Below, piece after piece: positions 38,269 to 45,950 of a stretch of 64,000 nt of DNA. Source of the stretch: Thiogranum sp. (lineage in GTDB: Bacteria > Pseudomonadota > Gammaproteobacteria > DSM-19610). The position numbers and the translations under genes are program-made. Below the pieces are notes generated by a model. That model ran no database searches. It was not told where the DNA came from and worked only from the letters and a program-made list of their open reading frames with translations. Numbering within the stretch: position 1 is the stretch's first letter; every line of letters starts with the position of its first letter. Where the stretch lies: the NCBI GenBank assembly GCA_030148805.1, contig JASBSS010000013.1, positions 1 through 64,000 of the forward strand, written 5' to 3'.

Positions 38269-38676
38269 ATGAACCGATTCCCGCTGACGGGATTTTCCTT
38301 AACCGAACTGCTGACCACCCTGGCCATCGTTGCTATTCTCGCTGTCATTACCGTGCCGTCCTTCAGTGGACTGGTCGCCAAATCGCGCCGCAGCGACGCC
38401 ATGGCGGCGCTGTTGCAGGTGCAGCTGGCGCAGGCGCGCTGGCACGCGCTCAATCTGCGCTACGCCCGGGCGCTGGATGCGCTGGGCTGGACCAGCGACA
38501 ACTCGCCCGACGGTCACTACCGCCTGCGCATCATCGCCGCCGACCGGCGCGGCTTTAAAGCCAGCGCGCGCCCGGTGGGGTCGCAGCAGAGCGACCGCTG
38601 CGGCGCTTTCGCTGTCGACGAACTGGGCCCCACGTACGGACAAGGTTTCGCCGACGCACACTGCTGGCGCCGCTGA
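38269..38676 (+). CDS. PilE-like pilin, divergent from the second operon
   Basis: A 135-residue prepilin with leader M-N-R-F-P-L-T-G and site G/F-S-L-T-E-L-L-T-T-L-A-I-V-A-I-L, then K-S-R-R-S-D-A-M-A-A-L-L and a C-terminal Cys pair, the pattern of PilE-type minor pilins. It is read away from the gspH-like gene and runs toward thiO, ten bases on. A clear AAAGGAG ribosome site precedes the ATG. Confidence 0.82.
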   Translation: MNRFPLTGFSLTELLTTLAIVAILAVITVPSFSGLVAKSRRSDAMAALLQVQLAQARWHALNLRYARALDALGWTSDNSPDGHYRLRIIAADRRGFKASARPVGSQQSDRCGAFAVDELGPTYGQGFADAHCWRR

Positions 38677-38685
38677 CCCCCACCG

Positions 38686-39798
38686 GTGGTCGGCGTGAAA
38701 CCCGACTGCCTGGTCATCGGCGCCGGCCTGATCGGCATGCTCAGCGCGCGCCAGCTGGCCGACGCCGGTCTGCGCGTCACCCTGCTGGAGAAAACCCAGC
38801 CGGCGCAGGAGTCCTCCTGGGCCGGCGGCGGCATCCTGTCGCCGCTCTACCCCTGGCGTTACAGCGATGCCGTCAACCGGCTGGCGCGTCTCAGCCAGCA
38901 GCGTTATCCGGATTACTGCGCGCAACTGCACGCCGACACCGGCATCGACCCGCAATGCCTGCCCTCGGGGATGCTGGTGACCGACGTCGACGACGCTAAA
39001 AACGCCGAGCGCTGGGCGCGCGAGTTCGGCGCCAGCCTGCAATGGCGCTCCGCCGCCGAGGCCCGCGAACTGGAGCCGCGCCTGGGCATCGAGCCGGCGC
39101 GCAGCGCCTGGCTGGCCAATGTGCGTCAGGTGCGCAACCCGAGACTGGCGCAGGCGGTGCGCGCGCGCCTGGCGCAACAGGGCGTGACGATTCTGAACGA
39201 CTGCCCCGCGCTGGGCTGGCGCCAGGAGGACGGGCGCATCAGCGCCGTGCGAACGCCGCAAGGCGACCTGTCCGCCGGCCACTATGTGGTCGCCGGCGGT
39301 GCCTGGAGCGGCGAACTGCTGGCACCCACCGGCCTGACGTTGCCGATCGAGCCGGTGCGCGGCCAGATGATTCTATACAAGGGGCCGCCCGGCCTGCTCA
39401 CACCCATCACCCTGCACCAGGGGCGCTACGCCATCCCGCGCCAGGACGGCCATGTGCTGTTCGGCAGCACACTGGAGTACACCGGCTTTGACAAACACAC
39501 CACCGGGGTGGCGCGTGACGAACTGACCGCCGCCGCCCAGATCCTGCTGCCGGCGCTGGCCGAACTGCCCATCGTCAGGCACTGGGCCGGGCTGCGCCCC
39601 GGCAGCCCCGACGGCACGCCGGTCATCGGCCGCCACCCGCAACTGAGCAACCTTTATATAAACGCCGGCCATTTCCGCAACGGCGTGGTGCTGGGCCTGG
39701 CCAGCGCCATCCTGCTGGCCGAGCTGCTGCTGGGGCACGCGCCCGAACTCGATGCCACCCCCTATCGACCTGAAAAACATACGAAAAACACCGGCTAA
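38686..39798 (+). CDS. thiO: Glycine oxidase ThiO-like FAD protein
   Basis: A 370-residue flavoprotein of the DAO family: FAD Rossmann motif V-I-G-A-G-L-I-G-M-L-S-A-R near residue 9, S-S-W-A-G-G-G-I-L-S and G-L-R-P-G-S-P-D-G-T-P-V-I-G near the C terminus. ThiO makes the iminoglycine used for thiazole synthesis. The start is GTG 38686 or GTG 38695, with no ATG available. Other thiamine genes are not present. Confidence 0.88.
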   Translation: MVGVKPDCLVIGAGLIGMLSARQLADAGLRVTLLEKTQPAQESSWAGGGILSPLYPWRYSDAVNRLARLSQQRYPDYCAQLHADTGIDPQCLPSGMLVTDVDDAKNAERWAREFGASLQWRSAAEARELEPRLGIEPARSAWLANVRQVRNPRLAQAVRARLAQQGVTILNDCPALGWRQEDGRISAVRTPQGDLSAGHYVVAGGAWSGELLAPTGLTLPIEPVRGQMILYKGPPGLLTPITLHQGRYAIPRQDGHVLFGSTLEYTGFDKHTTGVARDELTAAAQILLPALAELPIVRHWAGLRPGSPDGTPVIGRHPQLSNLYINAGHFRNGVVLGLASAILLAELLLGHAPELDATPYRPEKHTKNTG

Positions 39799-39843
39799 CC
39801 GGCAATCTGGACTTTGTCTAAATCGGCGTCGTATACTGATTGA

Positions 39844-40287
39844 ATGGAGCACAGCCGGACAATCGACAGACTCAGCGATGACGAAGCCGCCGCGCGCCTG
39901 CGCGCGCACGACATCCTGCCGACCCAACAGCGGCTGGAAATCGCCCGCGTGCTCTTCACCCGCGACCAGCACGTCAGCGCCGACCAGGTGATGGAACTGG
40001 TCAACCAGGGCAGCGGGCGGGTGTCGAAGGCCACCGTCTATAACACCCTGGGGCTGTTCGCCGAAAAGGGCCTGTTGCGCGAAGTGCACGTCGACCCCAG
40101 CCGCGCCTTCTACGACACCAACCGCGGCAACCATCATCATTTTTACAACGTCGACACCGGTGAGCTTTCCGACATCCCCAGCGGTCAGTTGCCGGTGGAC
40201 CAACTGCCGGCCGCCCCGCCGGGCACCGAACTGGACGGCGTGGACATCATCATCCGCGTGCGCAACCACGAACTGCCCAAAGGCTGA
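39844..40287 (+). CDS. Fur-family regulator, Irr-like
   Basis: A 147-residue winged-helix regulator. The DNA-binding part has I-L-P-T-Q-Q-R-L-E-I-A and V-S-K-A-T-V-Y-N-T-L-G-L-F. The H-H-H-F-Y and L-S-D-I-P segments resemble Irr, the haem-responsive iron regulator of alphaproteobacteria. The protein has no cysteine, so it lacks the structural C-x-x-C zinc site of canonical Fur. It follows thiO and precedes a ferritin-like gene, a fitting iron-linked neighbour. Whether it senses haem, iron or peroxide is unknown. Confidence 0.8.
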   Translation: MEHSRTIDRLSDDEAAARLRAHDILPTQQRLEIARVLFTRDQHVSADQVMELVNQGSGRVSKATVYNTLGLFAEKGLLREVHVDPSRAFYDTNRGNHHHFYNVDTGELSDIPSGQLPVDQLPAAPPGTELDGVDIIIRVRNHELPKG

Positions 40288-40392
40288 ACCCGCGCCGGCG
40301 GGCGCGATGCCTGCCCGCCAGGCAATACCCAGGAGCGGCCCAACGGTTCAGCCGCCAATGTGGGCAATCCGGCACACCCTACCCCGTCCCGC

Positions 40393-40902
40393 TCATTCCT
40401 CCCGCTGTGTCAACCGTGCCAATTGTGCCTCGAAGGCGCGTTCGTGCTCGGCCTCGAAGGCCGACAGGCGCCGGTACATCTGCGCCTGGACGGGGTCGGC
40501 GGTGCGCCGCTGCAGGCTGGCGTAGAAATCCCGTGTGCAGCGCTCGATATCCAGCGCCGCCGACAGCAGCGAATAAGCCCCCCATTCATTGATAATGAAA
40601 AAGTGCTCGCCGAAGGCGGCAAAGCGGGGCAGATAGTCCTGTAACAGCTCGGGCGGCGTCTCGCCGGGGGGTGGCGGCGGCTCGTTGAAAGTCTCGCGGT
40701 ACAGCGCCACCAACTGGCGCTCGTGGTCGCGCTCCTCCACCACCAGCGCTTCGAGAAACAGCGCCATCGCCGTGTCATAGGCGCGAAAGCGCAGCGCCCA
40801 CTCCTGAAAACGCTCGGCATTGTGGCGCTCGATGGCGATACCCAGCGCCAGCGCCTGGCGCGCCGAGTCGGTGGCGGGGGTGTTGCAGGGATCGGCGTTC
40901 AT
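40393..40902 (-). CDS. Ferritin-like (rubrerythrin-type) helical protein
   Basis: A 169-residue all-helical protein. The spaced E-R-H-N, E-E-R-D-H-E, D-I-E-R and E-A-E-H-E segments fit the E...ExxH...E...ExxH pattern of a ferritin-like di-iron four-helix bundle. I chose ATG 40902; upstream in-frame codons run into the FNR-like box. Function is unknown; oxidative or iron stress is plausible. It converges on the Irr-like regulator gene. Confidence 0.65.
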   Translation of the reverse strand: MNADPCNTPATDSARQALALGIAIERHNAERFQEWALRFRAYDTAMALFLEALVVEERDHERQLVALYRETFNEPPPPPGETPPELLQDYLPRFAAFGEHFFIINEWGAYSLLSAALDIERCTRDFYASLQRRTADPVQAQMYRRLSAFEAEHERAFEAQLARLTQREE

Positions 40903-40936
40903 AACCACCAGCCTACGCCCCGCGGCGGAGCGGATA

Positions 40937-40950
40937 TTGATCCGGATCAA
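40937..40950. promoter_or_regulatory. Perfect FNR/Anr box upstream of the ferritin-like gene
   Basis: TTGAT-CCGG-ATCAA is an exact match to the FNR/Anr consensus. Its centre is 41.5 bases before the ferritin-like ATG at 40902, so a standard class II promoter would start transcription at the start codon itself, implying a leaderless message or a different start. It is also 68 bases upstream of tRNA-Thr. Confidence 0.65.
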
Positions 40951-40995
40951 GACCCTGCGCCCAAAACCCAAATGGACCCGACCGGCGGCATCTTT

Positions 40996-41001
40996 TATAC
41001 T
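40996..41001 (+). promoter_or_regulatory. Candidate -10 of tRNA-Thr
   Basis: TATACT lies 11 bases upstream of the tRNA. The -35 position 17 bases further holds TGGACC, a partial match. Confidence 0.4.
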
Positions 41002-41011
41002 GACCGCCGTC

Positions 41012-41087
<76 letters not shown>

Positions 41088-41131
41088 TACAATCAAAAGC
41101 TTATCTATCCTCAGTGGTCGTGACACAATGT

Positions 41132-41155
41132 AGAAGCCCTTGGGTTTCTTTTTTT
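41132..41155 (+). terminator. Terminator of tRNA-Thr
   Basis: The stem AGAAGCCC (41132-41139) / GGGTTTCT (41142-41149, one G-U pair) is followed by a run of T to 41155. Confidence 0.7.
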
Positions 41156-41780
41156 GCGATAGTGCTGGATAGTATTGTAAATACATTGCCTCCAAGAAAG
41201 CCGCCGCCGAGGCCGAAGTAAACGATGCCTCTCAGACGACCTACCTAATTGTAGATTCGGGAATCGAGTTTTAAGGAGAATCAATAGGATTCCGCTACTG
41301 AGTTATTAGAAGTACCCTGCGAGTCGCCATTAGGTCGGGGGCGAAGTATTCTTCGTAACTTAGATGGCCAACTACTGGCTAGGTAACCAGGGGTTGATGG
41401 TAAGAATTGGGTTCTCGTTTGGTGTTAGATAGGACTCTATCGAAGGATTACGACTTGGGGCAGAAAGTTGGCTTGACAAGCGGATCACCCGTAATCATAA
41501 GGCAGTGGTGATTGATCAAAAGAGATACGGTTATTACGAATAGCCGTGCACTGATGCCGGTTGATAGGATCGTAAAAGGAGAAAGGATAGGAATGTCAGT
41601 TCCGATATGGATCTCAGATATTAACTGAGCGAACGGCCGCTAACCGGCAGTAATAACTAGAACGCGTCCTTCAGGAGAAGGGCATCATCCCGCGTTACAA
41701 ACAGATTCGTTTCTGGATTTGGGCTGCCTAGGATAAGAAATGTATCTGTCCCGGTTTTCTCTTGATATTAGGGAATGATC
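41156..41780 (+). other. Unexplained 625-base stretch at the start of the island
   Basis: No believable coding frame is present on either strand and stop codons are frequent. The composition is clearly AT-richer than the flanks. The plus strand is rich in purine blocks of the type AGGAT/GGATAG/GATAGG (for example 41286, 41428, 41565, 41584, 41730). Small hairpins occur at 41528-41546 (CGGTTATT/AATAGCCG) and 41612-41628 (CTCAG/CTGAG). It could be a leader or structured RNA of the following operon, or decayed DNA. I see no known RNA family. Confidence 0.5.
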
Positions 41781-43772
41781 ATGAGCGCTGATAAAAACGA
41801 CCAACACCTGCATATGAAGCTGGACATGAATGTCCTTAATCATCTTGGTATCGGATTATATAGCAACACTCCAGCTGTTCTTACTGAAATCATCGCAAAC
41901 GGTTGGGATGCCGATGCTACGGAGCTACACATCGACATTGATGACAAGAAAGGGGAGATAGTTATACGCGACAATGGTATAGGGATGGACCATCCTGCGT
42001 TACAGGATAAGTTCCTGACAGTGGGTTATGCCAGGCGCGAACATAACGAAGCGTCAACGCCAAGTGGTAGACAGTGCATGGGGAGAAAAGGGATAGGCAA
42101 GCTAGCGATGTTTTCGCTTGCAAACGAAATCCATCTTGTTTCCCGGACAAAACAATCAGCGGAAGAAGGTTTTATTATAAATGTTGGTGACCTTAAGGAA
42201 GAGATAGTTCAAAACAAGGACTATTACCCAGTAATAATAGATGGGTTTGGCGAATATGATCTTTTCCCTACCGGTACTACTATTATCCTCAAAGACCTCA
42301 ATAAGCGAGTCAATAGAACGGAATCGTTTTTACGAAGGCGTATTGCCAGAAGATTCAGTATCCTTGGTGCTTCCCATAACTTTAAAGTCTTCGTCAACGG
42401 AAACGAGGTGACTATTGGTGACAGGGGGTTTTACGATGTGGTGCAGTTGTTGTGGACGTTTGGCGACAATGGCAAACGGTTAGAAACCGAGGCATTATGC
42501 GAAAACGTGCAGAGAAAGAGACATTTTGACGGTATTATAGATTCCTCAGAGTTTCGTATAAATGGCTTCATTGCAGGCGTGACAAAGCCTCAACAATTAA
42601 TTACAGATGATGATAACAACAACAAAATAACGCTTATGGCAAACGGTCGTATCTTCGACGAAGACCTGCAAAAAAGAATCGATGACTCAAAAGTTTTCAA
42701 TAGTTATTTAGTCGGAGAACTTGAGGTCGATTTTCTTGACAAGAATGATCGGCCTGACATGGCCGTAAGTAGTCGCCAGGGAGTGCAGGAAAATGATCCA
42801 CGATTCCAAAGCTTTATGGTTTATCTAAAGTCGCGCTTGAGTGATATAGCTGGCAATTGGGATGAGTGGCGTCGCGAATTGGGTGGCAATCAAACTATCG
42901 CGGAATTTCCAAAGATACAGGACTGGATTGAGACCCTTAAACCAAAACTAAGAACCAAAGCGAAGCAGCTTGTTGGAAAAGTCAACACTATGCGCTTTAG
43001 CGGTGCGGAAGATGAACAAAAGAGCCAGAAGCGAGAAGTTATCAGGCATCATATCCTCGCATTTGAAAAGCTACAGCTTCAGGACAATCTTGAGGCTATC
43101 AATGGCATTGATATTGATAACAACGTTACTGAGTTTAATAACGTGCTTCTTTCGGTCGAAGACTTGGAGGCGTCAATGCATCGCGACATAGTTGAACAGC
43201 GTCTAGCTGTTGTCAGCAAATTAAAGTCACATAACATAGACAGTGTTCGTGAGCGCGTTGTGCAGGAGCATATATATGAGCATTTGTGGCTTGTTGATTC
43301 GTCCTGGGAATACAAGGATGAGCCAACTGATTTCGAGCTGAAATTATCTGAATATCTTAAACAGGAATGTCCTGACACAACGGAAGGGGCTAGGCTTGAT
43401 ATCGGATATAGAACGACTGCTGGGAAATACATTGTTATTGAATTAAAGAAGCCTGGAATAACAACTAGCATGAAGAAGTTGATAGACCAAGGTGAAAAAT
43501 ATTCTATCGCGTTGAGAAGGTACTTTCATGAAAACCCTGGTTCATGCCCAGTAAATGGGCAAATTCCGGTAATTGAAGTTATTTTTCTAGTCGATAAGAG
43601 GCCTCCAGTGAATGAGTATAGCAAAGACATGTTTGATGCTAACTTGAAGAATATTAACGGGACGATAAACACATATACCGACCTCATTAATCAAGCAGAA
43701 AGGGCATACGACGAATTTCTGAAAGCCTCTCGTAAAGTCAACAGGATTAGAGAAATCATCGACTCTATCTAA
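41781..43772 (+). CDS. MutL/MORC-like GHKL ATPase fused to a predicted PD-(D/E)XK nuclease
   Basis: A 663-residue cytoplasmic protein. The N-terminal GHKL ATPase has N box E36-I-I-A-N40-G-W-D43-A, D-N-G-I-G-M-D at 64-70 and G-R-K-G-I-G-K at 101-107, and is followed by an S5-like region to about 330. A helical linker leads to a C-terminal nuclease-like core with Asp540 in A-R-L-D-I-G, then Glu554-x-Lys556 (I-V-I-E-L-K-K). MutL/MORC-like ATPases in restriction-modification loci are a known class, so this is the likely restriction or effector subunit for the methyltransferase nearby. I preferred ATG 41781 over 41775 because AGGGA is then properly spaced. vsr follows three bases later. GC content is far below the flanks, suggesting transfer. 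Confidence 0.8.
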   Translation: MSADKNDQHLHMKLDMNVLNHLGIGLYSNTPAVLTEIIANGWDADATELHIDIDDKKGEIVIRDNGIGMDHPALQDKFLTVGYARREHNEASTPSGRQCMGRKGIGKLAMFSLANEIHLVSRTKQSAEEGFIINVGDLKEEIVQNKDYYPVIIDGFGEYDLFPTGTTIILKDLNKRVNRTESFLRRRIARRFSILGASHNFKVFVNGNEVTIGDRGFYDVVQLLWTFGDNGKRLETEALCENVQRKRHFDGIIDSSEFRINGFIAGVTKPQQLITDDDNNNKITLMANGRIFDEDLQKRIDDSKVFNSYLVGELEVDFLDKNDRPDMAVSSRQGVQENDPRFQSFMVYLKSRLSDIAGNWDEWRRELGGNQTIAEFPKIQDWIETLKPKLRTKAKQLVGKVNTMRFSGAEDEQKSQKREVIRHHILAFEKLQLQDNLEAINGIDIDNNVTEFNNVLLSVEDLEASMHRDIVEQRLAVVSKLKSHNIDSVRERVVQEHIYEHLWLVDSSWEYKDEPTDFELKLSEYLKQECPDTTEGARLDIGYRTTAGKYIVIELKKPGITTSMKKLIDQGEKYSIALRRYFHENPGSCPVNGQIPVIEVIFLVDKRPPVNEYSKDMFDANLKNINGTINTYTDLINQAERAYDEFLKASRKVNRIREIIDSI

Positions 43773-43775
43773 GTT

Positions 43776-44186
43776 ATGGGTAAATCCTGCGATGAAAAGC
43801 GCAGCTCAATCATGCGCGCTGTTCCTAGAAAGGACACATCGCCCGAACTTCATGTGCGTCGATGTGCGCACCGAATGGGATTGAAATACAGGATTCATCG
43901 AAAGGACCTTCCTGGGACACCGGATTTGGTCTTTCCAAAATATCGAACAATCATCTTCGTTCACGGATGCTTCTGGCACCGTCATGAAGGGTGTAGATAC
44001 ACGACATCACCTTCCACAAGAAGAGAGTTTTGGCAAAGCAAGTTCGCTAAAAATATAGAGCGTGATGAGAGGAATACCGATGAGCTGGAGAAAGCGGGTT
44101 GGCGAGTGGTTGTGATCTGGGAGTGTGAAACGAAAGATGATCAACGGTTAACAACTATCTTGAAAGGCATATTCAACCGGACTTAA
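43776..44186 (+). CDS. vsr: Very-short-patch repair endonuclease Vsr
   Basis: A 136-residue endonuclease of the Vsr fold. G-T-P-D-L-V-F (with the catalytic Asp), F-V-H-G-C-F-W-H-R-H-E-G-C and F-W-Q-S-K-F-A-K-N-I-E-R-D are characteristic. Vsr nicks T:G mismatches formed by deamination of 5-methylcytosine, so pairing with a cytosine-5 methyltransferase is expected. It is cotranscribed with the GHKL protein, and its last 14 bases overlap the end of the converging methyltransferase gene. Confidence 0.93.
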   Translation: MGKSCDEKRSSIMRAVPRKDTSPELHVRRCAHRMGLKYRIHRKDLPGTPDLVFPKYRTIIFVHGCFWHRHEGCRYTTSPSTRREFWQSKFAKNIERDERNTDELEKAGWRVVVIWECETKDDQRLTTILKGIFNRT

Positions 44187-45219
44187 GCTTGTTTATGTGC
44201 TCTGTGAGGCTTCTGCCGATCGCTCTACCAAGCTTCACTGGAACCGCATTGCCTATCATTCGCCCGATCGGAGCTAGTTCCACCCGATCACCTGGCATTA
44301 CGAAGCGATATTTCTTTGGGAACGTTTGCAACATTGCCGCTTCCCTAAGTGAAATTGCGCGGTGCTGAGAGGGGTGACCGAAGCGGCCGTTTCCGAATCC
44401 ATAGCACTGTGTCGTCATCGTAGGGCTGGGTTCGTTCCAACTCATACGTGCATATACTCCGCTATATGATCGACCGGTACCTTTACGATGGCAATCGGCA
44501 CGCAGCTTTTCAGGCCAATCCCACCAAGAACCACCGGGTCTTGATGCAAGCATGCGTTCCATATTCAACTCAGAAAGACCCGCAGCTTTGTGTAACGGAT
44601 CGTTGGGATGTTGTTTCCCTGCCTTAAGAGGGGGCAGTGCGGAAATGGTTTGTTTGACAGTTTTGTATGTCTTGGGTGTATGCGTCGGCTTGATCATTTC
44701 AATTGAGCCGAGTATTGAAGCCAAAAGTACATGGCGGGTACGTTTTTGCGGTGTGCCGTAGTCGGGGCAGTAAACTGGTTCAGCCCATACGTGGTAGCCA
44801 GCCCTCTTCAGGCTGCTCACAAAGTCATGATATACCTGATGCTTGACGACATCGGGAACATTTTCCATGGTCACCAAATCGGGTTCAATTTCAGAAATTA
44901 TTCTCGCGAATTCATAAAGTAGTGGCCATTTTTTATCGTTCCTGGCATTGCGACCCTGCGAGTACGTAGAGAATGGCTGACAAGGAGCGCAGCCTGCCAG
45001 CAACTTTACATGGCCTCTCGGATAGTGAGAGGCCATGTCTTTACCGCTCACCTCGGCTATATCTTGCAAATGGAATTCCGCACGATTGTTGTATTCGTAT
45101 GGGTACCTACACGCTTCGTCGATGTCATAGCCTGCGCGAACACTTATCCCGGCTTGGTCGAGGCCGTAAGTCAAACCGCCAACTCCACAGAACAAGTCAA
45201 CTGCAGCAATTTTCTTCAC
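44173..45219 (-). CDS. DNA cytosine-5 methyltransferase
   Basis: A 348-residue C5-methyltransferase. Motif I is D-L-F-C-G-V-G-G-L (8-16), motif IV P-C-Q-P-F-S with catalytic Cys80, motif VI E119-N-V, motif VIII Q-K-R-T-R and motif X G-N-A-V-P. The target recognition region lies roughly at 190-265. The start is GTG 45219. It faces vsr tail to tail. A perfect inverted repeat overlaps its promoter (45244-45263). The target sequence cannot be read from the protein. Confidence 0.93.
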   Translation of the reverse strand: MKKIAAVDLFCGVGGLTYGLDQAGISVRAGYDIDEACRYPYEYNNRAEFHLQDIAEVSGKDMASHYPRGHVKLLAGCAPCQPFSTYSQGRNARNDKKWPLLYEFARIISEIEPDLVTMENVPDVVKHQVYHDFVSSLKRAGYHVWAEPVYCPDYGTPQKRTRHVLLASILGSIEMIKPTHTPKTYKTVKQTISALPPLKAGKQHPNDPLHKAAGLSELNMERMLASRPGGSWWDWPEKLRADCHRKGTGRSYSGVYARMSWNEPSPTMTTQCYGFGNGRFGHPSQHRAISLREAAMLQTFPKKYRFVMPGDRVELAPIGRMIGNAVPVKLGRAIGRSLTEHINKLKSG

Positions 45220-45243
45220 GATTCTTACCCGAAAATAATTGTT

Positions 45244-45263
45244 ATATCATTCATGATATTATA
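45244..45263 (-). promoter_or_regulatory. Operator-like inverted repeat over the methyltransferase -10
   Basis: A perfect ATATCAT (45244-45250) / ATGATAT (45253-45259) repeat with a two-base gap lies 25-40 bases upstream of the GTG. The minus-strand TATAAT (45263-45258) overlaps it. A repressor or the methyltransferase itself bound here would block transcription. Confidence 0.5.
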
Positions 45264-45383
45264 ACGGACTTGTAGTTAAAAATCGATTGCGTCCTGTCTG
45301 TGCATCGGGCGGCCTGAGAAAGAGCATGTTAGGAAACTGGCCGCATGTTGAGAGATAGCGACATGCTGCGAGGATTATCACTG

Positions 45384-45677
45384 ATGGGTATGCATAATCC
45401 CCCTCATCCGGGCGAATTCATTCGGGAAGTCTACATAGCGCCGAATGCGCTCAGTGTGAGAAAGGTGGCGGCAGGTCTTGGGGTCTCGCCGTCGACGCTG
45501 AACCGGCTGCTCAACGGTCAGAGCAACGTGTCGCCGGAAATGGCGTTGCGTCTTTCCAAGGCGCTTGGGCGCTCGCCGGAAAGTTGGCTGGCGATGCAGG
45601 ATCTGTACGATCTTTGGCATGCGCGCAGAAACGTCGACCTCAAACAAGTCAAGAAGCTCAGTCTGTCTGTGGCGTGA
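45384..45677 (+). CDS. higA: HigA/VapI-type helix-turn-helix antitoxin-like protein
   Basis: A 97-residue XRE-family protein with the HigA signature H-P-G-E-F-I-R-E and the helix-turn-helix L-S-V-R-K-V-A-A-G-L-G-V-S-P-S-T-L-N-R-L-L-N-G. I chose ATG 45384 with AGGA nine bases before. HigA usually partners a small RelE-like HigB toxin encoded just upstream. None is visible in the 125 bases before it, so it appears orphan. It could instead regulate the island. Confidence 0.8.
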   Translation: MGMHNPPHPGEFIREVYIAPNALSVRKVAAGLGVSPSTLNRLLNGQSNVSPEMALRLSKALGRSPESWLAMQDLYDLWHARRNVDLKQVKKLSLSVA

Positions 45678-45950
45678 TCGACGGGGCAAGGTGGTATGGA
45701 GGTATGTCCGAGTGGCGCCGTCGAAGGAATCATTCCACTGTTCGTCCAGGGAACTGGTGAGCCGTAGTCCGTGGCTTGTTCATGCGCCTGCAACTAAACC
45801 CACCCCTCGCTGTCTGAAATAAAATCACTGCCACCAACGTCGCACATAGGCTGTACCGGTTATAGGGGGGAAGCACCTGTCCTTGCAGCCAGGGCGGTTC
45901 GAAAAGGCGGAACTCTTTTTTATTCAGTCAACTAACCACAGGGTGAACGT

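Noticed and set aside
28316-38676. Type II secretion pseudopilin operon
   Set aside because: The first set has pilY1 and PilX/PilW signatures of type IV pili. No gspG or other secretion genes are present; the second set remains open and is reported as a finding.
41503-41518. FNR-like box near TGATTGATCAAA
   Set aside because: The half sites are joined without the required four-base gap.
45689-45950. Possible att site or toxin gene after higA
   Set aside because: No repeat of the tRNA-Thr 3' end and no coding frame could be found by eye.
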